Source: Flavobacteriales bacterium
Lineage (GTDB): Bacteria; Bacteroidota; Bacteroidia; Flavobacteriales; BACL11
Direction: 5' to 3'
Assembly: GCA_012960835.1 (NCBI GenBank)
Contig: DUAL01000138.1
Span: 1 to 30,476 of the forward strand
DNA: 30,476 nucleotides
Every line of letters starts with the position of its first letter. Position 1 is the first letter of the stretch. This document shows positions 6,631-15,259 of this stretch, piece after piece. The notes under the pieces are model-generated. The model was not told where the DNA came from and made no database searches. It was given only the letters and a program-made list of their open reading frames with translations. Made by a program: the position numbers and the translations under genes.

Positions 6631-8742
6631 ATGGCAAAACACGATTTAACATATACTAGAAACATTGGCATCATGGCTCACATTGATGCTGGTAAAACCA
6701 CGACTACCGAAAGGATTCTGTATTATACAGGAATTTCGCATAAGATTGGTGAAGTGCATGATGGTGCCGCTACTATGGATTGGATGGAGCAAGAGCAAGA
6801 AAGAGGAATTACTATTACCTCTGCTGCCACTACAACTTTCTGGGAATATAGAGGAAATGAGTATAAAATGAACATCATTGATACTCCAGGTCATGTGGAT
6901 TTCACAGTTGAAGTAGAGAGGTCTTTAAGAGTTTTAGATGGTGCTGTTGCGCTTTTTTGTGCTGTGGGGGGCGTTGAACCACAATCAGAAACAGTGTGGC
7001 GTCAGGCAGATAAATACAATGTACCAAGGATTGGTTTTGTAAATAAAATGGACCGTTCTGGTGCCGACTTTTTTGAAGCAGTAAGCCAGATAAGAGAACG
7101 CTTAGGAGCAAATCCTGTTCCTTTACAAGTTCCTATCGGTTCGGAAGAAGAATTCAGAGGAGTGGTTGATTTGATTAATAATAAAGCAATCGTTTGGAAT
7201 GAGGATGATATGGGGATGACTTTTGAAGAAATTGAGATTCCTGAAGATTTGAAAGATACAGTAGTTGGGTGGAGAGAAAAACTAATTGAGTCGGTTGCCG
7301 AGCAGGACGATACTTTATTAGAAAAGTTTTTTGATGATCCGGATAGTATTTCAGAAGAAGAGATGATGACGGCAATCCGTAAAGCAACAATCGCTATGGA
7401 TATTACACCAATACTTTGTGGTTCTGCTTTCAAAAACAAAGGGGTACAAACCATGCTTGATGCAGTGATGTCTTACCTTCCTAGCCCATTGGATGTTGGT
7501 GCTGTTGAAGGCGTTCATCCAGATACGGATGAGGTAGAAAAGAGAGAGCCAAATTCATCTGAGCCAATGGCAGCATTAGCATTTAAAATTGCAACCGATC
7601 CTTATGTTGGTCGTTTATGTTTTTTCAGAATGTATTCTGGGAGGTTAGATGCTGGCTCTTACGTAATGAATTCCAGAACAAACAAAAAAGAAAGAATTTC
7701 AAGAATATTCCAAATGCACTCCAATAAGCAAAATGCTATTGATTGTATTGAAGCAGGTGATATTGGTGCAGCAGTTGGGTTTAAAGATATCAGAACAGGA
7801 GATACGCTTTATCAGGATAAGCCAGTTACATTGGAGTCCATGACTTTCCCAGATCCTGTAATTGGGGTTGCAGTTGAGCCAAAAACGCAAGCGGATGTAG
7901 ATAAATTGGGTGTTGCTTTGGGTAAATTAGCAGAGGAAGATCCTACTTTTACAATTCGAACAGATCAAGATTCTAACCAGACTATTATTTCTGGGATGGG
8001 AGAGCTTCACCTGGAAATCATTTTAGACAGATTAAAAAGAGAATTTAAAGTAGAATGTAATCAAGGTGCACCACAGGTATCTTACAAAGAATCGATTACA
8101 ACATCAATATCAACAAGAGAAATTTACAAAAAACAATCGGGTGGTAGAGGTAAATTTGCCGATATTCAATTTGAATTATCACCAATGGATGCCGATTTTG
8201 AAGGAGAGGGATTACAATTTGTAAACGAAATAAAAGGGGGAAATATTCCAAGAGAATTTATTCCATCCGTGCAGAAAGGATTTGAGATGGCAATGAAAAA
8301 TGGCGTTTTAGCAGGTTATCCTATCGATACCATGAAGGTAAGATTATTTGATGGTTCTTATCATGATGTGGATTCTGATGCACTATCATTTGAGATTTGT
8401 GCAAAAATTGCTTTTAAAGGAGCCTGCAAGCAAGCCAAACCAGTATTATTGGAGCCAATAATGAAATTAGAAGTAGTAACCCCAGAGGCAAATACGGGAG
8501 ATGTGGTTGCCGATTTGAACAGAAGAAGAGGGCAATTGGAAGGTATGGACTCCAGAGCAGGAGCACAAGTAGTGAATGCAAAAGTGCCTCTTTCTGAAAT
8601 GTTTGGGTATGTAACGACTCTTAGAACCATTACTTCTGGGCGTGCAACTTCCACTATGGAGTTTGCCGAATATCAGCCAGCACCAAGAAATATTGCAGAA
8701 GCGGTAATTGAAAAAATAAAAGGAACAGTAGTACAAAATTAA
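6631..8742 (+). CDS. fusA: Elongation factor G (canonical)
   Basis: 703 residues. This ribosomal translocase GTPase moves tRNA-mRNA and, with RRF, splits post-termination ribosomes. All G motifs are standard: AHIDAGKTT (16-24), ERGITIT switch I, DTPGHVDF with catalytic His88, NKMD, and GSAFK. Domain IV shows SGGRGKFADI and the tip loop DGSYHDVDS. It is about equal in length to the divergent EF-G2 encoded just upstream at 3456-5564, which lacks the catalytic His, so this copy is the housekeeping factor. It is the third gene of the str block. tuf, which follows fusA in many bacteria, is absent; rpsJ starts four bases after the stop. Confidence 0.98.
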   Translation: MAKHDLTYTRNIGIMAHIDAGKTTTTERILYYTGISHKIGEVHDGAATMDWMEQEQERGITITSAATTTFWEYRGNEYKMNIIDTPGHVDFTVEVERSLRVLDGAVALFCAVGGVEPQSETVWRQADKYNVPRIGFVNKMDRSGADFFEAVSQIRERLGANPVPLQVPIGSEEEFRGVVDLINNKAIVWNEDDMGMTFEEIEIPEDLKDTVVGWREKLIESVAEQDDTLLEKFFDDPDSISEEEMMTAIRKATIAMDITPILCGSAFKNKGVQTMLDAVMSYLPSPLDVGAVEGVHPDTDEVEKREPNSSEPMAALAFKIATDPYVGRLCFFRMYSGRLDAGSYVMNSRTNKKERISRIFQMHSNKQNAIDCIEAGDIGAAVGFKDIRTGDTLYQDKPVTLESMTFPDPVIGVAVEPKTQADVDKLGVALGKLAEEDPTFTIRTDQDSNQTIISGMGELHLEIILDRLKREFKVECNQGAPQVSYKESITTSISTREIYKKQSGGRGKFADIQFELSPMDADFEGEGLQFVNEIKGGNIPREFIPSVQKGFEMAMKNGVLAGYPIDTMKVRLFDGSYHDVDSDALSFEICAKIAFKGACKQAKPVLLEPIMKLEVVTPEANTGDVVADLNRRRGQLEGMDSRAGAQVVNAKVPLSEMFGYVTTLRTITSGRATSTMEFAEYQPAPRNIAEAVIEKIKGTVVQN

Positions 8743-8746
8743 ATAT

Positions 8747-9055
8747 ATGTCGCAAAGAATTAGAATAAAATTAAAGTCGTTTGATCATACGCTTGTTGAT
8801 CAATCAGCTGAAAAGATTGCAAAAACAGTAAAAAACTCAGGTGCAATTGTTAGTGGTCCAATTCCTCTTCCAACGCATAAAAAGATTTATACCGTTTTGC
8901 GTTCTCCGCATGTAAACAAACAATCCAGAGAGCAATTTCAGCTTTCAGCACATAAAAGATTAATGGACATATATAGCTCATCTTCCAAAACGATTGATGC
9001 GTTAATGAAATTAGAACTTCCTAGTGGAGTTCATGTAGAAATTAAAGTAATTTAA
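8747..9055 (+). CDS. rpsJ: 30S ribosomal protein S10 (uS10)
   Basis: 102 residues, full length. S10 is part of the 30S head; in E. coli it also acts with NusB in antitermination. The conserved loop motif SGPIPLPTHKKIYTVLRSPH is present, followed by KQSREQFQLSAHKR. It begins the S10 block but lies only four bases after fusA, with no promoter or terminator between, so str and S10 genes are probably cotranscribed here. Confidence 0.98.
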   Translation: MSQRIRIKLKSFDHTLVDQSAEKIAKTVKNSGAIVSGPIPLPTHKKIYTVLRSPHVNKQSREQFQLSAHKRLMDIYSSSSKTIDALMKLELPSGVHVEIKVI

Positions 9056-9066
9056 AAAAAGAAAAG

Positions 9067-9684
9067 ATGCCAGGTTTAATAGGAAAAAAAATAGGAATGA
9101 CAAGTATCTTTAATGAGGACGGGAAAAATATTCCTTGTACTATCATTCAGGCAGGACCTTGTGTGGTTACTCAGTTAAAAACAGAGGAAGTGGATGGTTA
9201 TACTGCTGTGCAACTCGCTTTTGATGAGCAAAAAGAAAGAAGAATGACAAAAGCGTTAGCAGGTCATTTCAGTAAAGCCAAAACTACACCAAAAAAGAAA
9301 TTAGTGGAGTTTGAAATGCCTGAGGAGGAAGTAAATTTAGGAGATACCATTACGGTTGATATTTTAGAAGAAGGATCTTTTGTAACAGTCGCAGGTACAT
9401 CTAAAGGAAAAGGGTTTCAAGGGGTTGTAAAACGACATGGTTTTAAGGGAGTAAATGATGCAACCCACGGTCAGCACAACAGACAAAGGCATCCTGGTTC
9501 TATTGGTGCAGCATCTTATCCTGCAAGAGTATTTAAGGGAATGCGAATGGGAGGACAAATGGGAAATACTAGGGTTAAAGTGGAAAATTTGCAAGTGCTT
9601 AAAGTAATGCCGAAAAAAAACATTGTTTTAGTAAAAGGAGCTGTTCCGGGTGCTAATAATTCGTATGTAATAATTGAGAAATAA
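9067..9684 (+). CDS. rplC: 50S ribosomal protein L3 (uL3)
   Basis: 205 residues. L3 is an early 50S assembly protein with a loop reaching toward the peptidyl transferase centre. The start MPGLIGKKIGMTSIFNEDG and the loop segments GTSKGKGFQGVVKRHGF, QHNRQRHPGSIGAAS and RVFKGMRMGGQMGN are typical; the last holds the Gln that is methylated in E. coli. Its stop shares one base with the start of rplD (TAATG), suggesting translational coupling. Confidence 0.98.
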   Translation: MPGLIGKKIGMTSIFNEDGKNIPCTIIQAGPCVVTQLKTEEVDGYTAVQLAFDEQKERRMTKALAGHFSKAKTTPKKKLVEFEMPEEEVNLGDTITVDILEEGSFVTVAGTSKGKGFQGVVKRHGFKGVNDATHGQHNRQRHPGSIGAASYPARVFKGMRMGGQMGNTRVKVENLQVLKVMPKKNIVLVKGAVPGANNSYVIIEK

Positions 9685-10313
9685 TGAAAGTAGCAGTACA
9701 TAATATAGAAGGAAAAGAAACCGCCAAAAAGGTAGATTTGAAAAAGGATATTTTTGGCATTGAGCCAAATGATCATGCTATTTATTTGGATGTAAAACAA
9801 TATTTGGCCAACCAAAGAAGAGGAACAAGTAAAACCAAGGAAAGAGGAGAAATTACCGGAAGCCGCAGGAAAATTAGAAAACAAAAAGGGAGTGGCATGG
9901 CAAGGGTTGGTGATATTAAGAATCCTATATTCAGAGGTGGTGGTAGAACTTTTGGTCCTAAGCCAAGAGACTATGATTCTAAACTGAATAAAAAAGTGAA
10001 ACGATTAGCCAGAAAATCAGCATTAAGCTATAAAGCAAAAGATAATAATATCATTGTTTTAGAAGACTTTTCATTTAACACTCCTAAAACAAAAGAGTAT
10101 TTGAATATTTTAAATAATCTGGATCAACTAAATAGCAAGACCTTAATGGTGCTATCTGATGCCAATAAAAATATATTTTTGTCATCCAGAAATTTGAAAA
10201 AAGCAAAGGTAGTAAGAGCTTCTGATTTATGTACTTATGAGATTATGAATGCAAATAAGTTGCTTATTTTGGAGGGCTCAGTAAAGGAAATAGAAGAAAC
10301 GTTTAATAATTAA
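9684..10313 (+). CDS. rplD: 50S ribosomal protein L4 (uL4)
   Basis: 209 residues, normal length. L4 lines the exit tunnel through a long basic loop, visible at about residues 45-105 (QRRGTSKTKERGEITGS, KQKGSGMARVGD, FRGGGRTFGPKPRDY). In E. coli L4 also represses the S10 operon by attenuation in a long leader upstream of rpsJ; here no such leader exists because fusA abuts rpsJ, so that mode of control is unlikely. The start overlaps the rplC stop. Confidence 0.97.
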   Translation: MKVAVHNIEGKETAKKVDLKKDIFGIEPNDHAIYLDVKQYLANQRRGTSKTKERGEITGSRRKIRKQKGSGMARVGDIKNPIFRGGGRTFGPKPRDYDSKLNKKVKRLARKSALSYKAKDNNIIVLEDFSFNTPKTKEYLNILNNLDQLNSKTLMVLSDANKNIFLSSRNLKKAKVVRASDLCTYEIMNANKLLILEGSVKEIEETFNN

Positions 10314-10317
10314 AGTA

Positions 10318-10608
10318 ATGAGTATTTTAATAAAACCCATAATCACTGAAAAAATGACTGATCAAGGCGAGAAGTTCAATCGTTTTGGTTTTGTTGTGGA
10401 CAGAAACGCCAACAAGATAGAGATAAAAAAGGAAGTAGAGAAGGCCTACAATGTTACTGTCGATAGCGTAAAAACCATGGTTTGTATCGGTAAAAAAAGA
10501 GTTCGTGGGACAAAATCAGGTCAGATAATAGGAAAAACTAAAACATACAAAAAAGCGATTGTACAATTAGCAGATGGTGATACAATCGATTTTTATAGTA
10601 ATATTTAA
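10318..10608 (+). CDS. rplW: 50S ribosomal protein L23 (uL23)
   Basis: 96 residues. L23 sits at the tunnel exit and docks trigger factor, SRP and the Sec translocon. The start MSILIKPIITEKMTDQGEKF is typical; the trigger-factor-contact region near residues 15-22 reads DQGEKFNR. The tail ends with ADGDTIDFYSNI. It follows rplD by four bases and precedes rplB by five. Confidence 0.96.
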   Translation: MSILIKPIITEKMTDQGEKFNRFGFVVDRNANKIEIKKEVEKAYNVTVDSVKTMVCIGKKRVRGTKSGQIIGKTKTYKKAIVQLADGDTIDFYSNI

Positions 10609-10613
10609 AGAAA

Positions 10614-11441
10614 ATGGCAGTACGAAAATTAAAACCAACAACACCGGGGCAAAGGCACAGAATTGTGCTTTCCTATGATACAATTACCACATCAACTCCT
10701 GAAAAAAGCTTAATAAAAAAGCATAAAAAAACAGGGGGTAGAAATGATAGGGGTAAAATGACAATCCAACATGTTGGTGGTGGTCATAAAAGAAGATATA
10801 GATTAGTTGATTTTAAAAGAGAAAAGTTTGGTGTTCCTGCAAAAGTGGCTACCATTGAGTACGATCCCAATAGAACTGCTAACATTGCACTTTTACATTA
10901 TGTGGATGGAGAGAAAAGATACATTATCGCTCCTAATGGTTTGAAGGTGGGAATGGAAGTTGTTTCAGGTAAAGGCTCTCCAATTGAGATAGGAAATGCA
11001 ATGCCTCTTTCTGAAATCCCATTGGGTACTATTATTCATAATTTGGAATTAAGACCAAGTCAAGGAGCACTCATGGTAAGAAGTGCTGGTGCATTTGCTC
11101 AACTTATGGCAAGGGACGGAAAGTATGCTACTATCAAATTAACTTCTGGTGAGATAAGACAAATATTAGTTACCTGTATGGCAACTATTGGCTCTGTTTC
11201 AAATGCGGAAGCACAGCTGGTCAGAAAAGGAAAAGCTGGAAGGAACAGATGGCTGGGAAGAAGACCAAGAACAAGGCCAGTTGCTATGAATCCTGTCGAT
11301 CATCCAATGGGTGGTGGTGAAGGGAAAGCTTCTGGTGGGCATCCAAGAAGTAAAAATGGAATTCCTGCAAAAGGATTCAAAACAAGATCCAAGAAAAAGC
11401 CGTCAAACAAGTATATAATTGAAAGAAGGGAAAAGAAATAA
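10614..11441 (+). CDS. rplB: 50S ribosomal protein L2 (uL2)
   Basis: 275 residues. L2 supports subunit association and the peptidyl transferase centre. It has the basic N-terminal segment, RNA-binding domain (HVGGGHKRRYRLVDFKR), SH3-like barrel and the C-terminal NPVDHPMGGGEGKASGGHP motif containing the highly conserved His (E. coli His229). Normal size and position in the S10 block. Confidence 0.98.
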   Translation: MAVRKLKPTTPGQRHRIVLSYDTITTSTPEKSLIKKHKKTGGRNDRGKMTIQHVGGGHKRRYRLVDFKREKFGVPAKVATIEYDPNRTANIALLHYVDGEKRYIIAPNGLKVGMEVVSGKGSPIEIGNAMPLSEIPLGTIIHNLELRPSQGALMVRSAGAFAQLMARDGKYATIKLTSGEIRQILVTCMATIGSVSNAEAQLVRKGKAGRNRWLGRRPRTRPVAMNPVDHPMGGGEGKASGGHPRSKNGIPAKGFKTRSKKKPSNKYIIERREKK

Positions 11442-11444
11442 ACT

Positions 11445-11711
11445 ATGGCACGATCGTTAAAAAAAGGACCGTTTGTACATTTTAAATTGCAGAGAAAAAT
11501 TGATGCAATGAATGAGAGTGGGAAAAATTCGGTAGTAAAAACTTGGTCAAGAGCATCAATGATTACTCCTGATTTCGTTGGTAAAACCATTGCAGTACAT
11601 AACGGAAGACAATTTATGCCGGTATTTATTACAGAAAATATGGTAGGGCATAAATTAGGAGAATTTTCTCCAACAAGAACTTTTAGAGGTCATTCGGGTA
11701 ACAGAAAATAG
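11445..11711 (+). CDS. rpsS: 30S ribosomal protein S19 (uS19)
   Basis: 88 residues. S19 forms a 30S-head complex with S13 and bridges to the large subunit. Family motifs: ARSLKKGPFVHFKL, SRASMITPDFVGKTIAVHNG, and GHKLGEFSPTRTFRGHSG at the C-terminus. It starts three bases after rplB ends. Confidence 0.98.
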   Translation: MARSLKKGPFVHFKLQRKIDAMNESGKNSVVKTWSRASMITPDFVGKTIAVHNGRQFMPVFITENMVGHKLGEFSPTRTFRGHSGNRK

Positions 11712-11716
11712 AAAAA

Positions 11717-12124
11717 ATGGGTGTAAGAAAAAGAAATAGCGCGAACTTAAGGAAAGAAGCTAAAAAGAAAATAGCTTTTGCTAAGCTGAATAATTGCCCT
11801 ACTTCTCCAAGGAAAATGAGGCTAATTGCCGATTTAATTAGAGGAATGGATGTAGAAAGAGCTTTAAGTGAATTGAAACTAAATCCGAAAGAAGCTTCTG
11901 GAAGGATGGAGAAACTTTTACTTTCCGCACTTGCTAATTGGGAAGCAAAAAATGAGGGGAAAAGAATGGATGAAGGCAATCTTTATGTTTCGGAAGTAAA
12001 AGTGGATAGTGGAAGAATGTTAAAAAGAGTTCAGCCAGCACCACAAGGGAGAGCACACAGAATTAGAAAAAGGTCTCACCATGTAACTTTGGTGGTAGAT
12101 AGTAAAAATACAGATAATAATTAA
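11717..12124 (+). CDS. rplV: 50S ribosomal protein L22 (uL22)
   Basis: 135 residues, somewhat longer than the 110 of E. coli. L22 lines the exit tunnel with an extended beta hairpin, here ending in the motif GRMLKRVQPAPQGRAHRIRK. The core begins near NNCPTSPRKMRLIADLIRG. The extra length lies in an N-terminal basic segment (GVRKRNSANLRKEAKKKI) and a short Asn-rich tail. It ends one base before rpsC. Confidence 0.97.
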   Translation: MGVRKRNSANLRKEAKKKIAFAKLNNCPTSPRKMRLIADLIRGMDVERALSELKLNPKEASGRMEKLLLSALANWEAKNEGKRMDEGNLYVSEVKVDSGRMLKRVQPAPQGRAHRIRKRSHHVTLVVDSKNTDNN

Positions 12125-12125
12125 T

Positions 12126-12824
12126 ATGGGACAAAAAACAAATCCGATAGGAAACAGATTGGGCTACATCAGAGGATGGGAGTCCAATTGGTATGGTGGT
12201 AAAGATTTTGGTGATAAGCTTGCTGAAGATGATAAGATAAGAAAGTACATTAATATTCGCCTGGCCAGAGCTAGTGTATCACGAATTCCTATTGAGCGAA
12301 CTATGAAAATGATTACCGTTACCATTCATACAGCACGGCCTGGAATTATTATTGGAAAAGGCGGACAAGAAGTGGAAACCTTGAAGGCGGAATTGAAAAA
12401 GCTAACCAAAAAAGATGTTCAGGTAAATATTTTTGAGGTAAAGCGTCCAGAATTGGAAGCTACATTGGTAGCAAATGGTATTGCCCGACAAATTGAAGGA
12501 AGAATTTCCTACAAAAGAGCAATTAAAATGTCCATTGCTTCCACAATGAGAATGGGAGCTGAAGGCATAAAGGTGCAAATTTCTGGAAGATTGAATGGTG
12601 CCGAAATGGCAAGATCGGAAATGTTTAAAGATGGAAGAACGCCACTGCATACTTTCCGTGCGGATATTGATTACGCTCTAGCAGAAGCACAAACTACTTA
12701 CGGAAAAATTGGTGTAAAAGTCTGGATTTGTAGAGGGGAAGTATATGGAAAGAGAGATTTAATGCTGCATTTCAAGAGTGGAAAATCTAAAAAAGGAAAC
12801 GACAGAAGGCCTAGAAGAAGATAA
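12126..12824 (+). CDS. rpsC: 30S ribosomal protein S3 (uS3)
   Basis: 232 residues. S3 forms part of the mRNA entry tunnel and its helicase activity. The N-terminal MGQKTNPIGNRLGYIRGWES, the KH-domain GxxG loop in PGIIIGKGGQEVE, and the C-terminal GRLNGAEMARSE and GKIGVKVWICRGE motifs are clear. The basic tail ends RRPRRR. Confidence 0.98.
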   Translation: MGQKTNPIGNRLGYIRGWESNWYGGKDFGDKLAEDDKIRKYINIRLARASVSRIPIERTMKMITVTIHTARPGIIIGKGGQEVETLKAELKKLTKKDVQVNIFEVKRPELEATLVANGIARQIEGRISYKRAIKMSIASTMRMGAEGIKVQISGRLNGAEMARSEMFKDGRTPLHTFRADIDYALAEAQTTYGKIGVKVWICRGEVYGKRDLMLHFKSGKSKKGNDRRPRRR

Positions 12825-12849
12825 TAATAAAAGATAAAAGAAATAAAAA

Positions 12850-13278
12850 ATGTTACAGCCAAAGAAATCGAAATTCAGAAAAATGCAGAAAGGAAAAATG
12901 AAAGGTAATGCCCAAAGAGGCAGTAGATTAAATTTTGGAACTTTTGGCATAAAAGCATTAGAAGAATGTTGGATTACAGCTCGTCAAATTGAGGCAGCCC
13001 GTATTGCAGTAACAAGGGAAATGAAAAGACAAGGGCAGGTTTGGATCAGGATTTTTCCTGACAAACCAATCACCAAAAAACCTGCAGAAGTTAGAATGGG
13101 AAAAGGGAAAGGGGCACCAGAATATTGGGCAGCTGTTGTAAGGCCAGGAAGAATTTTATTTGAAATTGATGGAGTAGATTTTGAATCTGGAAAAGAAGCT
13201 TTAAGGCTTGCAGCTCAAAAATTACCAATCAAAACAAAGTTTATTGTAAAAAGAGATTATAAAGTAATAGAAAAATAA
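12850..13278 (+). CDS. rplP: 50S ribosomal protein L16 (uL16)
   Basis: 142 residues. L16 organises the A-site tRNA-binding region of the large subunit. Typical features are MLQPKKSKFRKMQKGKMKGN at the start, the ARIAVTREMKRQGQVWIRIF core, and VRMGKGKGAPEYW, which contains the Arg hydroxylated in some bacteria. The 25-base gap from rpsC is pure A/T-rich spacer. Confidence 0.98.
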   Translation: MLQPKKSKFRKMQKGKMKGNAQRGSRLNFGTFGIKALEECWITARQIEAARIAVTREMKRQGQVWIRIFPDKPITKKPAEVRMGKGKGAPEYWAAVVRPGRILFEIDGVDFESGKEALRLAAQKLPIKTKFIVKRDYKVIEK

Positions 13279-13282
13279 GCAA

Positions 13283-13492
13283 ATGAAATCAAGCGTATTA
13301 ATAGAAATGCCAGATAATGAAATCAGAGATCTTCTCTTAGAAGAAAGAGATCGACTGGCAAAGATGAAGATGAGTCATGCTGTATCGCCTTTGGAAAATC
13401 CGCATCAAATCCGATTTACTAAAAGAACAATTGCAAGAATAATGACTGAAATAAGAAGAAGAGAGATTACACAAGTGCAAAAAAATAAATAA
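13283..13492 (+). CDS. rpmC: 50S ribosomal protein L29 (uL29)
   Basis: 69 residues, two-helix protein near the tunnel exit next to L23. The sequence runs MPDNEIRDLLLEERDRLAKM, then NPHQIRFTKRTIARIMTEIR, which is the usual pattern. Position between rplP and rpsQ agrees. Confidence 0.95.
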   Translation: MKSSVLIEMPDNEIRDLLLEERDRLAKMKMSHAVSPLENPHQIRFTKRTIARIMTEIRRREITQVQKNK

Positions 13493-13493
13493 A

Positions 13494-13748
13494 ATGGACA
13501 GAAAAGTAAGAAAAGAAAGAATAGGCATAGTTTCGAGCAACAAAATGGAAAAATCTATTGTAGTGGTAGTTGAGCGAAAAGTAAAACATCCTCTTTACGA
13601 AAAATTTGTAAAAAAGAGTAATAAGTTAGTTGCTCATGATGGAGAAAATACTTGTAATGAAGGCGATCAAGTAAGAATTATGGAAACGCGTCCTTTGAGC
13701 AAAAACAAGAAATGGAGATTAGTAGAAATTTTAAAAAGAGCTAAATAA
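13494..13748 (+). CDS. rpsQ: 30S ribosomal protein S17 (uS17)
   Basis: 84 residues, OB-fold primary 16S rRNA-binding protein. Motifs: RKERIGIVSSNKMEKSIVV, HPLYEKFVKKSNKLVAHD and DQVRIMETRPLSKNKKWRLV. One base separates it from rpmC and one from rplN. Confidence 0.97.
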   Translation: MDRKVRKERIGIVSSNKMEKSIVVVVERKVKHPLYEKFVKKSNKLVAHDGENTCNEGDQVRIMETRPLSKNKKWRLVEILKRAK

Positions 13749-13749
13749 A

Positions 13750-14118
13750 ATGGTACAACAAGAATCCAGATTAAAAGTTGCTGATAATAGTGGTGCAAAA
13801 GAAGTGCTTTGTATCCGTGTATTAGGAGGAACAAAAAAACGATACGCTTCATTAGGCGATAAAATTGTGGTAACAATAAAGCAAGCTGATCCTTCTGGAG
13901 ACGTAAAAAAAGGGCAAATTACAAAAGCTGTGGTAGTTAGAACTAGAAAAGAAGTTAGAAGAAAAGATGGTTCGTACATCCGTTTTGACGATAATTCTTG
14001 TGTTTTGCTTGATGAAAATGGAGAAATGAGAGGAACGCGTGTATTCGGACCGGTTGCTAGAGAGCTGAGAGAACATAATTATATGAAAGTTATTTCATTA
14101 GCACCTGAAGTGCTTTAA
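13750..14118 (+). CDS. rplN: 50S ribosomal protein L14 (uL14)
   Basis: 122 residues, exact family length. L14 bridges the subunits and is the docking site of the silencing factor RsfS. Starts MVQQESRLKVADNSGAKEVL; contains GDKIVVTIKQADPSGDVKKG and RFDDNSCVLLDENGEMRGTR; ends with SLAPEVL. Confidence 0.98.
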   Translation: MVQQESRLKVADNSGAKEVLCIRVLGGTKKRYASLGDKIVVTIKQADPSGDVKKGQITKAVVVRTRKEVRRKDGSYIRFDDNSCVLLDENGEMRGTRVFGPVARELREHNYMKVISLAPEVL

Positions 14119-14129
14119 TATTTGATAAA

Positions 14130-14459
14130 ATGAGAAAAGTAAAAATTAAAATAAAGAAGAACGACATTGTGAAGGTAATGGCGGGCGCTTCCAAAGGAAA
14201 AGAGGGAAAAATAATAAAAGTTTTTTCTAAAACTTATAGGGCAATTGTGGAAGGGGCGAATATGGTATCCAAACATAGCAAGCCAAATGCTGCCAATCCG
14301 CAAGGAGGTATTCTCAAACAAGAAGCTGCCATTCATATTTCCAACTTGATGTTAGTTGACCCTAAATCAGGCGAAACAACAAGAATTGGAAGAAAAAGGG
14401 ATGAAGAAATAGGAAAATTAGTAAGATATTCAAAAAAATCCGGAGAGGTAATAAAATAA
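14130..14459 (+). CDS. rplX: 50S ribosomal protein L24 (uL24)
   Basis: 109 residues. Early 50S assembly protein with an N-terminal KOW motif (KKNDIVKVMAGASKGKEGKI) followed by GANMVSKHSKPNAANPQGGI. Its TAATG end shares a base with the rplE start, indicating coupling. Confidence 0.97.
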   Translation: MRKVKIKIKKNDIVKVMAGASKGKEGKIIKVFSKTYRAIVEGANMVSKHSKPNAANPQGGILKQEAAIHISNLMLVDPKSGETTRIGRKRDEEIGKLVRYSKKSGEVIK

Positions 14460-15256
14460 TGACATATACACCAAGATTAAAACAGAAGTATAATTCAGAG
14501 ATTGTAAACAAGCTTAAAGGGAATTACAAATCGGTAATGCAAGTTCCGAAATTGGTTAAAATTTCATTGAACCAAGGAGTTGGAAATGAAAGCACTGATA
14601 AAAAGTTTATTGATACTGCTCAGCAGGAAATGTCCGCAATTGCAGGGCAAAAAGCACTTGTCACTAAATCTAAAAAGGATATATCCAACTTTAAAGTAAG
14701 AAAAGGAATGCCCGTTGGTGTTATGGTTACTTTAAGGGGAAATAAAATGTATGAGTTTTTGGATAGACTAATTTCTGCCACCCTTCCAAGAGTAAGAGAT
14801 TTTAAAGGTGTTCCAAAGAAAGGATTTGATGGGAGAGGAAACTATACATTAGGAATTAAGGAACATATTGTATTCCAAGAAATTGATTTGGATAAGATTA
14901 ATAAAATTACTGGAATGGATATTACCATTGTTACTGATACTAATTCTGATGATGAGGCATTTAATTTGCTAAAAGAATTTGGTATGCCATTTTCTGAAAA
15001 TGGTGCTGCCAAAAAAGAAGCAGAGGAAGCAGAACAGAAAAGACAAGAAGCAATTAAAAGAGAGGCAGAAGAAACTGCAAGAGCTGAGGCAGCAGAAGAA
15101 GAAGAGAAAAAAGAAGCAGATAGAAGAGCTGCACTTTCTCAAGAAGAACGAGACAAAGAAGATGCAGAAGCTAAAGCAAATGAAGATACAGATTCAGAAG
15201 AAAATAAAGATAATAACGAAAAGTCGGCTGAGGCTGATAATTCAAAAAACAAATAA
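14459..15256 (+). CDS. rplE: 50S ribosomal protein L5 (uL5) with 82-residue charged C-terminal tail
   Basis: 265 residues, against about 180 for most bacterial L5. The core (1 to about 183) is standard: PRLKQKYNSEIV, VPKLVKISLNQGVG, NFKVRKGMPVGVMVTLRG, GRGNYTLGIKEHIVFQEID, and AFNLLKEFGMPF. It holds 5S rRNA and touches P-site tRNA. Residues 184-265 form an added tail rich in Ala, Glu, Lys and Arg up to about 240 (probably a helix or coiled coil) and then an acidic, Asn/Ser-rich end (TDSEENKDNNEKSAEADN). The reading frame is intact, and rpsN follows three bases later, so the tail is not a frameshift artefact on present evidence. Its function is unknown. Confidence 0.96.
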   Translation: MTYTPRLKQKYNSEIVNKLKGNYKSVMQVPKLVKISLNQGVGNESTDKKFIDTAQQEMSAIAGQKALVTKSKKDISNFKVRKGMPVGVMVTLRGNKMYEFLDRLISATLPRVRDFKGVPKKGFDGRGNYTLGIKEHIVFQEIDLDKINKITGMDITIVTDTNSDDEAFNLLKEFGMPFSENGAAKKEAEEAEQKRQEAIKREAEETARAEAAEEEEKKEADRRAALSQEERDKEDAEAKANEDTDSEENKDNNEKSAEADNSKNK

Positions 15257-15259
15257 TTT

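Noticed and set aside
7002..7454. 150-residue antisense frame inside fusA
   Set aside because: Ser-rich mirror frame of a highly conserved gene; no recognisable domain or promoter.
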